Counted from the stretch's first letter, positions 11,095 to 22,910 are shown. The stretch: 64,000 nt of DNA from Mycogone perniciosa (GCA_025331125.1 JAOALB010000131.1:94627-158626); one strand, 5' to 3'. The notes: generated by a model from the sequence alone, not told the origin. Numbers and translations: made by a program.

Positions 11095-13187
11095 AAGAAG
11101 AAACGCAGCTGTGAGGAAAGCAGATAGCAGCTATGGCCACAAGGCCCTGGGACGCTGATTCATTAAATAGAGGCACATATACGAAGTGCTCTCTGCACAA
11201 GAGACAAGAGAAGACATCGCGATCTCCATCAGCACGCTAGTGATTGGGTTATTCAAGTGCCAGCCTTGTCCAGTCTTAGCGCCCTGCCCTGTCTAGTCTT
11301 AACTGTCTGCCGTTTCCGCGATGTCCGGGATAACCCCCCGGGTCTCCGGAACGTGCCGCCGGACCGGACCCTCCGTCTGTCTCTAAACATTACTCGTACG
11401 AAGTAGTATGTACTCCGTATCATATTCAAGTGCAATGTGATTCCGGTGTGAAAGCCCCGCGGAGGGCGCGATGCAAGGTGAGCAGTGGCTTTGCAGGGGT
11501 CTTATGAACGATGAGATAATAATAGTATGGCGATATGGCTTCAAAAACTCGCGCATTTTATTTTTAAACATTGATTGTCATATTTTGATCTTGGTATATG
11601 ATCAGTCACTTCAAGTGTTGTTCGCAGTGAAATCCGTTCTTCAGCCCCTATTATTCTGTCACCCCGTTTGTCTGGCTTATTGTTTGTTGTTTGTTGTACG
11701 GAGTACAGTTGCTGAATGTCACATAACCCTTGTCTAGACCCGCAGTTTGTAGAATTCGCCAGTTGGATTCAAATACAATACATGCATGCAATCTTCGTAC
11801 TTTGGAGGGAAAATGCCGGACCAGGAAGATTCAATAAAAAGTCATGACCGATCCTAGCCGCTTTACTCACCAGCCCTAACCAACTTGAATAAAGATACCA
11901 TCATGACAGCTGACAGGTTCTAGCTTTGCCCTCTTCTTTCTTAGTTGGTTGCTCATCGGCTTGAAAGTGTATACTCAGCTCAAGGCCGTATTTACTCTGT
12001 AATCTGAGCGTCTTGACCGTTTTATTCTGGACCACACAGAATTATTGCATATATATGTTCTTGGTGACTGCATTCAAGATTGTTGCTTCACATTGAGATA
12101 GCCATCGAACTCTTTAAGTGAATAAGATGTCATGAGCCAAAGAGGGATAAAGAGGGAAACGCAAGGAGAGCCTGTTATGAGACAAGTGGAACACAAAGGA
12201 GGCAGTACTATGAGACAAAATGCAGGATAACGTAAAGGAGGCGCCGCTGTGAGACAAGGTGACTAGATGGATAACTAGAAGGGAGCCGGTCCCTCGCATC
12301 GGACTAGCTGGGTATAAGAGAGAGCAGAATCACTCTCTTTTAGAGGAAGGTCAGAAATCAATACAGTCACCTCTTAGACCCCAACTGCTACTCACCTGCG
12401 TGCCTGCTGCTATTCTCCTCTCAGACTCTGTCACTGTCTTCCGTGTCACCCCTTTGTTCTTGACATAAGATCTGATTCTCAAGTTGCTAAAAAAAATTGC
12501 CGTCTTTCCTATATTCTCGTTCCTTTCTATCCCTCGGTAAAATACCCCCCTTATTTTGGCTACAACAACCTACGGTTACATACGTTTAGCTAGCTAATAT
12601 TGAGCTTCCGATTATCCGGTATAAAGAGGAGCGTTAGACCAACCCGCAGAACGTCCTTACAGACCTTCAAGCGTGGTTCACGCTTAAAGACTCTAGCAAC
12701 CGCCCGAAAGTCCCATACGCAAGCACCTGCTCAGAGGGGCGGGTAAAGCAACAATAGGTCAACAACAGGCAAGCTTATAGATTGTGGCCGATAGGGTGAC
12801 TTTGTATGTTCTGTCCAGGCCTAGTAAACATGCAAGTGATTCGTTTAAGACAAGTTACTTTCTCAGAAAGCCCCGTGGAACGCTTTTCGACAGGTGGCTA
12901 TGTTTCCACCCATTCTTCACCATGCCCTTCTCGGCTCCTATATACATGATAGCATTGTAATGAGAAAAAGTGAACGGCGGTACCTTAGCCAGCTATTGCT
13001 CGGGGAGGAAACATCCCAAACGATTTGACAGTCTTTGGAAAGATTGTACATCACAGAGTCAGTCACATTTGGGCATAAAATGGGCAGTTTTCTCTCATTT
13101 GTTTTCTAAACACAAATCGCCACCCCTGTTCAGGATCCTTGCATTCCCTATCACAGCGTCTTCCCTTCCCCTTCCTGACGCTTATAA
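11095..13187. other. Gene-free region with imperfect repeats and a possible element relic
   Basis: No intact gene seen. TACTCCGTA words lie at 11411 and 11697. At about 12128-12265 an imperfect tandem repeat of roughly 33-45 bases has the core ATGAGACAA...AAAGGAGGC. At about 12580-12770 a reading frame with internal stops gives protein-like text (NIELPIIRYKEER, then NVLTDLQAWFTLKDSSNRPK), possibly a decayed mobile-element or gene fragment; no family is assigned. Confidence 0.35.
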
Positions 13188-14282
13188 TCAGATAAATTCC
13201 GATTCATCATCCTGCTCGGGCGGGGCTATGTCGACAGGTTCATCAAAATCGGTGCGAGACATCTGAACCTCTGTAGGCCCAGCCCATCCTTCCTGATTCT
13301 CCCATCGAGTCTTGAGCCGCCCTTTGAAAACCTCCGGTCATGATCGATGTGGCCGAGGGACCCACAATTCAAATTCCGCTGGGCATTCGTCCCAGTACCT
13401 ATATCGAGGACAGATAGGAAGCTCGTGGTTAAACTTGCTGGATTTCTTTTTCTCGGCATGTGGCTGAGTCCAAACAACTGAGTTGTCGAAGTCGATGAGA
13501 AGGACTCTCTTAAAGGTTTGGGTCTCGAGGTCCAGTCCGACAAGCATAATGTTGCTTGGAGCAAAGTTCCGATGGGATATGGAATGATGTTGAAGTTTGC
13601 ACTCAACCTCGAGAGCTTGCGCGAAGATCTCCAGTCGAATTTCCGGGGAAATACGAAGAACTTCATTACTTGTCACAAGCGAACCCAAAGTGATACCACC
13701 CTCAATATATTCCATGAGCATCATGCGGACCGGCCTTTGGACGCCCTCAAAATCCATATTGAAGGTCTATGAGCCATAGTACTTTGGTGCCAGCTCGCCA
13801 TCGACGCCCTTGGACTTCAACTCTTCATACACAGCAGTCTCTCTGCTGTAATCATGGTCCGCCAACCACGTCACAGGTAGCGGAAACTTCAGTGGACACT
13901 CAATGTCGTAATAAAAAGGGTCATAGATTTTTGCGACATAGACCTTATCCGTATTATCATCAAGGTAGCAACGCACAAGCTGTACACTCCTGGAGCCGAT
14001 CTCCTCGATCTTGTCGATCTTGGTGATGATGTGAAGGATGTGGACCGTTGTGTCTGAATGGGGCGGCGTGTCTGCAACGGGATGTCGAAGACACCATTCG
14101 CTCTGGGTAAAATTTAGAATTCCAGGTTTTTGTTCGGGATCCATGGTATACCCATGTCCATATGGCCTTGGCGGAGTGTGTCGCCGAATAGACAGAGTAA
14201 GTTTGTCGCGGTAAGGGCAGGGTGGCAGCTTAGGGTCGGGCTTACGTTCCAACCACGACTCTGACAAATCACATAGGTCCAT
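13188..14282 (-). pseudogene. Kinase-like protein gene with two in-frame stop codons
   Basis: One frame of 365 codons (ATG at 14282, natural stop at 13188) is interrupted twice without any frame change. After KYYGS a TAG stands at 13767-13769, followed in frame by TFNMDFEGVQRPVRMMLMEY. After WVPRPHRS a TGA follows, then in frame PEVFKGRLKTRWENQEGWAG to the end. The kinase-like core is visible: MEYIEGG, HRNFAPSNIMLVG (HRDxxxxN position) and LLIDFDNSVVW (DFG position). TGG to TAG and CGA to TGA, both C:G to T:A transitions, would account for the stops; the first fits CpA to TpA on the opposite strand, as repeat-induced point mutation prefers, the second fits CpG deamination. Likely a recent pseudogene. 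Confidence 0.75.
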
Positions 14283-14781
14283 CTTAGGAGATAAGGTCCA
14301 GTTTGTTCAGGCAAGTGGATCCTTGTTTTTTCTTTCTCATCAGAAAGACATCTACTCTGTACAGAACGCCCGTGTTCATAGTGATATGCTATTGTTTTTG
14401 TTTCCCCTTTGGGTTTTTGGATGGCTTTGTTCAATGGAATGCTGTGAGAACATCGCCACAAATGTCACACCACCTGGACTCTTTGTTGGCGCCCCGAATG
14501 TTGCTTGACAAGATAAGAAACGAACACGTTCACAACGACGACTTTCATCACGTCATTTTGCCAAGGGAGAAAATATGAACGGCTGGGTAAGTCTCCATGC
14601 CCGTGTTGCTGACTCTCTCCCCGAATAGACGGCTTCAACTCAGAATGTTGCCAGCCATCTGCAGCAATTGGGTCATTTCGGAACGCATTGAGCTACCTTT
14701 TGCACTCATCAACTACCAACAGAAAGAAGCCCAGAGTTCATTATCAAGGGGAGGGCGCATCTTTGGCAAGAAAGAAGCTAA

Positions 14782-14890
14782 GGCGGGTTGGTGGAGTGGT
14801 CTAACACGTGCGACTCAAGATTAAGATCTTGATCCTTTCAAAGGATTTCGCATCTCGAAAGAGGCGTGGGTTCGAATCCCACACCCGTCA
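14782..14890 (+). tRNA. tRNA-Leu (CAA), intron-containing
   Basis: Acceptor stem GGCGGGT pairs with the 3' strand ACCCGTC (one G-U), followed by discriminator A. The D-arm region TGGTGGAGTGGTCTAACACG, anticodon stem TGCGA/TCGCA with loop CTCAAG (anticodon CAA), long variable arm CTC-GAAA-GAG and T arm GTGGG-TTCGAAT-CCCAC are all present. An intron after the base 3' of the anticodon starts ATTAAGATCTTGA and can pair with the anticodon, as in eukaryotic tRNA-Leu(CAA). Confidence 0.95.
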
Positions 14891-14896
14891 ATTTTT
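14891..14896 (+). terminator. Pol III terminator, short T run
   Basis: A TTTTT run begins one or two bases after the tRNA-Leu 3' end, the usual RNA polymerase III stop. Confidence 0.6.
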
Positions 14897-16001
14897 GCCT
14901 TACTTTCCGTTTTAAAAGCTTTACTTTTTGGTTGTATCGCATCGCTGCTTAATGCCAAGTTAAACAAACCCCAATATGTATCATGCTCACGGTGGAATCT
15001 GTCAGATATGCCTGGGACATAGCCTTATTTTTCTTAATGCAAGATAACTTGAAAGAAATTCATTTACATATTCTTAACAGAAAGTGACCGAGCAGCTTGT
15101 AAAAGCTTGAAAGTCACAACACCTTTCTCTTATACTGCAAGGATGCTTTACTTGGAACGGTGAAATCGACAGTCTACTAAACAATGGAAAGCCGTGAGCG
15201 ACCTGCTTTGGACAAGATTACTCTCATTAAAGTCATGGTTCCCAAGACTAACATGCGGGGGTAAAAACTTCTGATACTGCCGTCCAGATTCTCTACATAT
15301 CAACCTCGACACATCATGTCTTTACCATTATGCTTCACCACCAAATCTCTTCTTCGCAAGCAAGGCTAGCCTCGCGCAGCAATGAAAAGAACAAAAACAC
15401 GCCTGTCAGACGTCCATCAACACCCACCCTGCCAGTGCGCCATAAGGCAAACAGGGTCGAGATCATTAAGATAACAGCTCTCTATACAGCAGTCGCACAA
15501 AGCAACTACCGCCATCCTTGCGGACAGAGTGAGAGGACCAGAGGATTCACTCTAGGGTGTCGAGGATATGCGCTCATCAACCAGGGTGGGCTCTGTGGCT
15601 CTTTTAGGGAACCAAGAGAGAGTCGAATACTATAGAAATGATTCTCCTGCAGAAATTGTTAGTCGGGAGGAGTCGAGAGGAGAGAAGAGGCTGTAGTAGG
15701 GGTGCACATACTGAAGTATTGTCGACGTGAAGAAGAAAGGAAAAAGAGTCTAAACACCGGCGGGCGAGTTGAGATTATATACCTACAATTTCGCGGGCGG
15801 TGGGAGAGACTGATCGCCACACCGCCAAAACTTTTTTTTTTTGAGCGGCAGAATTTGACATTTGTTGGGGGTACGAAGTATTACGTCTCCGCATGGTTTG
15901 ACGTGCGCTGTCGTGTCGGCCCCCACCAACAAAAGGACTTTTCCTCCGGTTGTCGGACGCAACTGAGACAATACTCCAGCATCTCCAATTGTGTGGTCAA
16001 G
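14897..16001. other. Intergenic, upstream region of homoisocitrate dehydrogenase
   Basis: No gene recognised. The stretch just before the LYS12-like ATG is open in the same frame and reads RTQLRQYSSIS, reminiscent of a mitochondrial presequence, but no suitable upstream ATG or first exon was identified. Confidence 0.5.
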
Positions 16002-17162
16002 ATGTCGATCCGCACGCTCAGAATTGGTGAGTAGCTTTGCTCGGTGAGGAGCAGTGGTTAGGCCTAGCAATTACTACTACAAAATAGAATATGAGTGCTG
16101 ATTCATTCGTGAACAGGCCTCATCCCTGGCGATGGCATCGGCAAGGAAGTCATTCCGGCCGGTCGCCGAATCCTCGAGGCCCTGCCCTCATATCTCAACT
16201 TGAAGTTCGATTTCGTTGATCTCAAGGCCGGTTTCGAGGCTTTCGAACAGACCGGGACCGCCCTTCCTGATGCCACTGTTGATGTCCTCCGTAACGAATG
16301 CAATGGCGCCCTGTTTGGGGCCGTCAGCTCTCCCACACACGCCGTCAAGGGCTACTCATCGCCCATCGTTGCCCTCCGCAAGCGCCTCGACCTCTACGCC
16401 AACGTCCGTCCCGTCAAGACCGTCCTGAATGCGCCAAAGCCAATTGACATGGTCATCGTTCGCGAGAACACCGAGGACCTTTACGTGAAGCAGGAAAGGA
16501 CCATTGACGGGCCCGACGGCAAGGTTGCGGAGGCTATCAAGCGCATTTCCGAGAAGGCGTCGTTCCGCATCGCAGCAATGGCCGGCGACATTGCTCTTCG
16601 CCGCCAAAAGATCCGCGACTCGGGCGCGGCCAGCATCCACAGCAAGCCCCTCGTCACAATCACGCACAAGTCCAACGTCCTGTCGCAAACCGACGGCCTG
16701 TTCCGCAGCGCATCAAAGGCCGCGCTTGCGGATCCCAAGTACGCCTCCGTCGCCGTCGAGGAGCAGATTGTCGACTCGATGGTGTATAAGCTCTTCCGCC
16801 AGCCCGAGGACTATGACGTTATTGTTGCGCCTAACCTCTACGGTGATATTCTTTCCGATGGCGCCGCCGCTCTTGTGGGAAGCCTGGGTCTTGTCCCTAG
16901 CGCCAATGTGGGCGAGGGCTTTGCAATTGGAGAGCCCTGCCACGGAAGTGCCCCGGATATCCAGGGCAAGGGCATTGCGAACCCCATTGCGACGCTGAGG
17001 AGTGCTGCGCTTATGCTCGAGTTCCTGGACGAACCCGCCGCTGCCGCCAAGATCTATGCCGCTGTTGATGCTAATCTGGAAGAAGGCAAGTTGTTGAGCC
17101 CTGATCTCGGTGGTAAGGCTACTACTGAGGAGGTCGTTGAGGACATTCTTAGGAGGCTATAG
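16002..17162 (+). CDS. LYS12: Homoisocitrate dehydrogenase (lysine synthesis)
   Basis: join(16002..16026, 16117..17162), 356 residues. A 25-base first exon (MSIRTLRI) is spliced with GTGAGT/ACAG into LIPGDGIGKEV. This NAD-dependent beta-decarboxylating dehydrogenase converts homoisocitrate to alpha-ketoadipate in the fungal alpha-aminoadipate lysine pathway. Visible family marks are GDGIGKEVIPAG, the substrate region LRKRLDLYANVRP, VRENTEDLYVKQE, ITHKSNVLSQTDGLF, NLYGDILSDGAAALVGSLGL and the cofactor-binding HGSAPDIQGKGIANP. VKQE rather than a leucine-type loop separates it from isopropylmalate dehydrogenase. The yeast enzyme is mitochondrial; a leader could be encoded by an unrecognised upstream exon because the frame stays open 5' of the ATG. 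Reading frame intact. Confidence 0.92.
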
Positions 17163-18071
17163 GCCACATCTGGAGTTAGATACCCATAAATAGAATGCTC
17201 GTCCCCTCACACGTTGATCATCTTGTGGTGTTGCTGTGACAAATTGTATGCAAGTCCGTTGAGATCCACCGTGTTTCTGTATGTCAACATGACAATGATG
17301 CATGACGAATCTGCCGGGGTACGTTTCACTAAGCAATCGCCAAGCCGTCATCTCTTCTACCACCTCGCGATGAGATCTAGCCAGATCACAGCTTCGTGCC
17401 AGTAAGAAACCCGCGTGCACACATAGACAGGGCAAACGGGATTCCTCTACGGAGAACCCTGCAGTGCCAAGACACCGCGTCATCCAGTCAGCACCTTGAT
17501 CGATCTGGAGAGTCGAAGCCGAGGTGGGCAAGTCTAGAATCGTAAACGTTGTCTCCAACATGTTCACGGGATCAGAAAAATTATCAGCAATTTGGTAATG
17601 AAAATCCCACTTCATGTCATGAGACGCTAGGGCCTCAGCCTCCTAAGCGTCGGTCTGCACCTCTGCCAGCCAATATGGCGGTACCGAGCCCCAGTGCCTC
17701 TCTAACATGTATGTAAAAATTATGCAAGAAAAACCCGTTGTCCTGCTATTTCGACCGAGTGGAAACGAAACTGACCATGATGAATGAGGGGTCTCATGGT
17801 CATAAGCCCCCGGTAACGGCCGAATAGTTGACACTATTATTGATCCAATCAGTTCCCTCGTTGCTCGCAAGACAATGTATTATAAATGGTGCTCGCTGGT
17901 TGACAGATGGGAGTTGACATGTCACGATTGCTGTCCACTCACTCATCTGACTCCTGTAAAACCCGAGGGCTGTGAATTTTCCACCGTTATACGGGGTAGA
18001 TATTGAGGAAAACCAGCCACGGCCAATAACAAATTCACCTCGTATCTTCGGAATAATATTTAGTGGAGAAA
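17163..18071. other. Intergenic, no gene supported
   Basis: Holds the 3' region of the LYS12-like gene and the promoter side of the amidotransferase gene. A 152-codon minus-strand frame (17157-17615) overlaps the LYS12 stop, has no recognisable domain and is not accepted. Confidence 0.5.
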
Positions 18072-18968
18072 ATGGTGGCCCGAATTTTCCGCTTGGCTAT
18101 CCTAGAGTGCGATGATCCCTTCCCGACTATCAAAGACTCTCACGGTTCATACGGAGATGTCTATCGGGACTTCCTTGCCCAAGCTCTCTACGACCAGGCA
18201 CTCTACGATCTTGGACCGAGGGGAGACGTCAAGTTCCAGCTGAGCCAATGGGACGTCCTCCATGCGCAAGAATATCCTAGGATCGACGAGGTCGACGGCT
18301 TTTTGCTAACAGGGAGCAGTAAGACCTGACTCTCATAGAATTCTTTTTTGAAACAGTCTAACAAACGGCACCCACAGAGCACAATGCCTTTGACAACGAT
18401 CCGTGGATTCTAAAGCTTGTCGAATTCGTCAAAACCGTGTACACAACAACAAAGAAACCAGTCGTCGGTTCTTGCTTTGGTCATCAAATCATCGGCCGTA
18501 CCCTAGGGGGCAAGGTCGACGTAAACCCTCGAGGGTGGGAGCTTTCAGTGCAGGAAGTCCATTTGAACGAGGAGGGTCAGAGACTATTCGGTGTTTCTTC
18601 GCTGGTAAGCAGTCCAAAATCCTTCGTGTCCCGTTTCGCAGGATTGTCTCTGATGGAAGCATTACATGCAGAATCTGCATCAATTCCACCGTGACGTGGT
18701 CATCGAGGTTCCCAAGGGGGTTGTGAACCTTGGCAGCACCGCAACATGCTCTGTTCAAGCGATGTATGAGCCAGGGCGCATCCTGTCGTTCCAAGGCCAT
18801 CCCGAGTTTGACAAAATCATCACCTCCAAGATCTTAGGGTCAAGGTACGTGACGGAGAAGTTAGATGACCTGACGCTTGCGGATGCCAAGGCGCGAGCTC
18901 GGCGTCCACACTCTGGATCATTTCTGGCAACCAAAATCTGCGAGTTCATGGTAACCAGTCAGGCATGA
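18072..18968 (+). CDS. Class I glutamine amidotransferase-like protein
   Basis: join(18072..18318, 18378..18604, 18672..18968), 256 residues. It folds as a stand-alone class I glutamine amidotransferase: FRLAILECDDP at the N terminus, VDGFLLTGSKHNAFDNDPWI across the first splice, the nucleophile elbow VVGSCFGHQIIGR (catalytic Cys) and the His/Glu pair in FQGHPEFD. The middle exon enters LHQFHRDVV, matching the usual QMHRD of this group. There is no synthetase domain, so it belongs with the small gamma-glutamyl-peptidase/GMP-synthase-like cytosolic proteins whose fungal role is mostly unknown. The ATG at 18072 follows an in-frame GTG three codons upstream and is preferred. It is convergent with the Zn2Cys6 regulator that follows. 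Confidence 0.85.
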
Positions 18969-19174
18969 AGCAGAAAAGGTGAAGCAGGGAGGATGAAGCC
19001 TGCGCAAGCTCTGAAGCGGAACCACACTACTGTTATGTCGACCCAGGCCTGTCGTATGGCGCGCGAAACCCTGACGGCTCGGCGAGGTTTCTCGCCGTTC
19101 ACGACGTCGTCAAGGTCCTGGTGGAAATTAATAGGTTCTTGGTTGCTTGCAATATTCTCGATAGTTTGTATAGA

Positions 19175-20950
19175 TCAAGCGAATGATATCCAAGTTTCGT
19201 GTTCCTGCATCGATTTGCACAGTGTCCACGGGCTAGTGTTTTCCATAGGTTGTTTCCACACGTGCTCCAAAAGCGCCAGAGTTTCCCTCATGTTTCCCAG
19301 GCCAATGGTCTCCAACATTGTTTGAAGGCGCATTCGCAAAACCTGCTGCACGTCCGGATCTGAGGTGCAGCAGCCAATGACTGCCAACGGCCAACAAAGA
19401 CTAGTGTTGACCCTGACGGAGGCGTTGAACTGACCCAACAGTGATATTGCCTGGGATATTGCTGATTCCATAAGTTGTTTATGCGGACCACTCGCGGTGT
19501 TATGATGTGGCGTCCCAAGAATACTCCAGAGGTATAAGAGAACAGCTTGTTTGAATACTAATCCCGCAAGACAAGTATCAGGGTGAAGTGCTGAGTCGGG
19601 GACAAAGGCAAGGATTTGAGACTGAAGAAGGCCAAATGTGATGATATCATCGGCGGAATGTGTAGCCTTTTGACCGTCTGCAGCAGTCAACATTCTCTGA
19701 CCGAGCTCAAAAATTTGAGGTATCAGAACGAGAAGCTCAAGCCAGGATCCACACAATTGGCCCACGTACTTCTTTTCCAGCAGGCTCCTCGCCAAGCCTT
19801 CAATTTCAGGACTCATGAATGACCGAGAGTCGCCCTTTGTGTCAGTCGATATCATGCTGCATGCCGCCATGTGCATGTAGTACTCCACCAGGAAATCAGG
19901 AAGGTCTTCTGAGAGCTCCGCATAAGGGCTATTCAGCAGTGTTGTTAACAAAGATTTTGAAGCCGTCAGGTGATTAAATATGCTGCCGCATTTGTCCCCT
20001 CGAGCTACCTTGGTATAGGTCAGCATCCATATCTGTGAGGCTCACGACATGAGGACGGAACAAACCTCTGTGAGGCACATGATAAGGCTTCCAATTGTCA
20101 AAACAAGCATGTTCCCGTCTTTTCCGGCAACATGATCGCCAACCACATTTCCGAACATTCGCAGTGAGTCGGTGTAATATCGCTGCGCAATCTCATTGTT
20201 AGAGAGGCGTTCATTAGATGCCTGACGGTGGGCAGCGCTTTGAGCGAGGATGAGCTGCAAGACTAGGGGGTGGGAAAAGGCAAGAGGAACCAGCTTTGCG
20301 ATGAACGGGTTGACATTCGTGGACCCATTTCCCATGCTGTTCGCAGTGCGTGAGAGGTAGTAGCTGAGCAGTTCGAACGAATCGTGGCCATGAGACGGCA
20401 AGAGGGACATTGATATTGGGATACCTAGCTTCGACACAATTGAGAGGCTAGAATTGTCAACAAGTGTGCGTTCCTCGAGCTCGTCTTTGTCTCTACTGGC
20501 CGATTGTGGTCTTAGTTTAGGGTCTTCAAATGGCGAAGAGGAGGAGCGCGAGGATAGAGGAGACCAGGGATCATCTTGGGACTGTGCGACATCGCCATCG
20601 AGACTGGCATTGGGATCAAACGAAGGCTTTCGCAAACCACCTTGCTGCAAAGGGGATACCACTGTCCCAATCTGGTCATCGGGTATCTTCTCTGGTTTCG
20701 GCACAACTTGGCGATATTTCGACTGCAACTCGGCCAGTTCAGCGGCAGTAGCTAAACCCAGAGGCTCCAGGACACACGAGCCCGTTCTTTCATGCATCTG
20801 AGAGGCACACAGAATCAGAGCGGGCCAATGGCAATCGAGACGGTTACGTTTACAACCGCTACATATCGGCTTCTCCTCGTTGCATTTCTTCTTGCGGCGA
20901 CGGCATGTGAAGCAGCCTGTCCTGCTCCTGATGATGCGCATCGGTCGCAT
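19175..20950 (-). CDS. Zn(II)2Cys6 fungal transcription factor
   Basis: Two exons on the minus strand, 20066..20950 and 19175..20008, 572 residues. The N terminus has a clean binuclear zinc cluster (Cys13, 16, 23, 30, 33 and 40; spacing 2-6-6-2-6) with the basic run RRRKKK. A Ser-rich linker and a fungal_trans_2-type helical region follow (FELLSYYLSRTANSM, PLAFSHPLVLQLILAQSAAH, FNHLTASKSLLTTLL). The intron has donor GTTTGT, branch CTGAC and acceptor CCAAG, 57 bases; splicing gives CLTEVARGDKCGSIFNHL, the expected family text. A shorter 33-base alternative is less plausible. Nuclear regulator; targets unknown. Confidence 0.85.
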
Positions 20951-21584
20951 CGTGGCCCAGAGGGTCGTCGCTATCAGGGAGGCGAATGGTGCCAGGAACG
21001 GAGATGGTTTCTAGAACCCAACGGCAAATGCATTTGACTCGATGCTCAGACAGATGCTCTGAGATGCGCGCATCAGTCCGTTCTGGACGAAGTGAACGAG
21101 CAGCGTCGAAGTGATGATGTTTGGTGGAGGAGAGTGGGGGAGCCGACTCGGAAGAGGCGTCGGAACAAGATTCCGTATCGGAACAGGATGACTCGGGATA
21201 GTGCCCCCTGAATAATTCCGATATTAGCGTGTTATCCGTACTGTACTCGTACTCCGTCCTCCAAGGCAATATTACAGACAATTTATTTATTTTGTGCAAT
21301 ATTTGTAATTAAATTCAATTCCCTTTCAGCCAATGGACACGCGAGCAGATTACGATATTAATTTATTATCTTCATCTATCCTCATCTATCCTCGTCTAAC
21401 CCCCTATCACCTATCACGCCAATCCATAAACGCCGATTTGGCTGGCTTTTCCTATCATAAAATACTACCACCCATCATGGTGTCACAGAGTATACGTATA
21501 AAGCTATTTTACATCTGGGGTGATCCCCTCTCTCCATCTACCTGTCAAATCAGTGGTTGATACCAGATCTCCCAAATCTCTCCT
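20951..21584. other. Intergenic, no gene supported
   Basis: Upstream region of the Zn2Cys6 gene and 3' region of the glycosyltransferase-like gene. AT-rich from 21280 to 21400. Short open frames here show no domain. Confidence 0.5.
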
Positions 21585-22910
21585 CTATTCCTCCCAGTCT
21601 TTAGCAACAAGCCATTGATCCTCAGACTTCAACTTCGTTTTTGTCAGCAGCTCACAGTCACGGTGCCCCCATTTCCGCCGAAACACCTCACGGCCTGCAT
21701 CTGTCATCACCTCCATAGCCTCAGCTATGCCCCGGGCCGGGTAATAGTATGGTTCACCCTTGCCACCTCGCTGTCCCAGCTGCCATGTGTTGCGCCCCCG
21801 GGCGCCTGGTTTGTAATGGGTCATGCTGCTTGCTACGTCCTGAAGCTTCCTAAACACGCTCAGCCCGCTGCTGTCTGCGCTGCGTTTTTCCTGTCTGGCT
21901 TCCTTCTTATCTTCAGTCGTGGGTGGCGGTGGGTTCGGGTCTGTAAAAGAGGGTGTGACGGTAGGATCGCGGTACAGGGCTCGGAGGTCGTCGAGGACAG
22001 TGCTAACATCAAGAATGTTGGCAGATCTGGCGTCCCTCTGGGTCCAGTTATGCATTCGAAGGCGAGAGTGCATGTCGCAGTCGTTCATATAGTACGGGAT
22101 AAACGTGTCCCAACCGCCGACCTCCTCATAGGCCTCACGGTTGACAAGGGTGAGCTGGTCGTAGGCGAAAAAGACATCGGCCCAACGCTTATTATTATCA
22201 TCGTGTAGTGTCCGATTGAGCTCTGTTAGACAGAGCTCGTAAACCGTCTTGTAGCCATCCTCAGTAGCTTTAGGGTTAACTCCATCCATGCCATCCTCGA
22301 ATGACAGGACGAGCACATCCATATGAGACCAGAAATAATACGGCCAGTTGTTAACTTGAGCCAAATGTGTAAAAAAATTCTGCAATTGCGAAAAGCTCAT
22401 GAGGACGGGCGCCTGGACAACATTGACCCCGAGTCTCTTGAGCTGTTTGTGATTTAGGTAGAAGGGATTCTGAAGAGTCAGCTTGCCCTTAGCGTTGGCA
22501 TTCTGGACACCCGTGTTCTCAACAACATATATTTGCTCAGGGGGCCAGCCAGCCGTGATGTAGGAGATGACGGCCTGCAAGAGGATTGGCCAGGAACGTG
22601 TGAAGCCGATGAAGAGTGGTGGGGCGTAGTCAATGCCGTACTGCTTGTGGATATCTGGCTTCGGTTTGTTCCAGGACGGGATGGGCGGCGGAGCGGTTGT
22701 CTCAAGCTGGGGATAGGGATCCTTGACCAATGGGGGAGTCCATGTCGGTTCTGGAAGATATTGGACTGGAGGCAAATTGCTCTCATTATTGCCCTCCTTG
22801 GCCAACCACCTTGCACGTGCTGGTGCGCCTTCACGGATATATAGCAGGATGACCAGTGTGAACATCACGCCTGCGGCCAGCGCATGGCGACGTGCTCTCA
22901 TAGACAGCAT
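21585..22910 (-). CDS. Type II membrane glycosyltransferase-like protein
   Basis: Single exon, 441 residues. A short cytoplasmic tail (MLSMRARRH) is followed by one hydrophobic helix (about residues 10-26) and a Pro-rich stem, the layout of Golgi type II glycosyltransferases. The lumenal part has PLFIGFTRSWPILLQAVISY, EQIYVVENTG, NWPYYFWSHMDVLVLS (an aspartate motif like DxD in GT-A folds), WADVFFAYDQLTLVNREAYE and GGWDTFIPYYMNDCDMHSRL. I recognise this as a fungal family usually named glycosyltransferase family protein; donor and acceptor are unknown. The C terminus is charged and low complexity, then ends WLVAKDWEE. Reading frame intact with ATG at 22910. Confidence 0.75.
   Translation of the reverse strand: MLSMRARRHALAAGVMFTLVILLYIREGAPARARWLAKEGNNESNLPPVQYLPEPTWTPPLVKDPYPQLETTAPPPIPSWNKPKPDIHKQYGIDYAPPLFIGFTRSWPILLQAVISYITAGWPPEQIYVVENTGVQNANAKGKLTLQNPFYLNHKQLKRLGVNVVQAPVLMSFSQLQNFFTHLAQVNNWPYYFWSHMDVLVLSFEDGMDGVNPKATEDGYKTVYELCLTELNRTLHDDNNKRWADVFFAYDQLTLVNREAYEEVGGWDTFIPYYMNDCDMHSRLRMHNWTQRDARSANILDVSTVLDDLRALYRDPTVTPSFTDPNPPPPTTEDKKEARQEKRSADSSGLSVFRKLQDVASSMTHYKPGARGRNTWQLGQRGGKGEPYYYPARGIAEAMEVMTDAGREVFRRKWGHRDCELLTKTKLKSEDQWLVAKDWEE

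Noticed and set aside
17157..17615. 152-codon minus-strand frame overlapping the LYS12 stop codon
   Set aside because: No domain, no splice partners, and it depends on the end of a well-supported gene on the other strand.
20008..20066. 33-base intron in the Zn2Cys6 gene (acceptor CTCACAG)
   Set aside because: Too short; the 57-base alternative has a CTGAC branch box and restores the expected family text.
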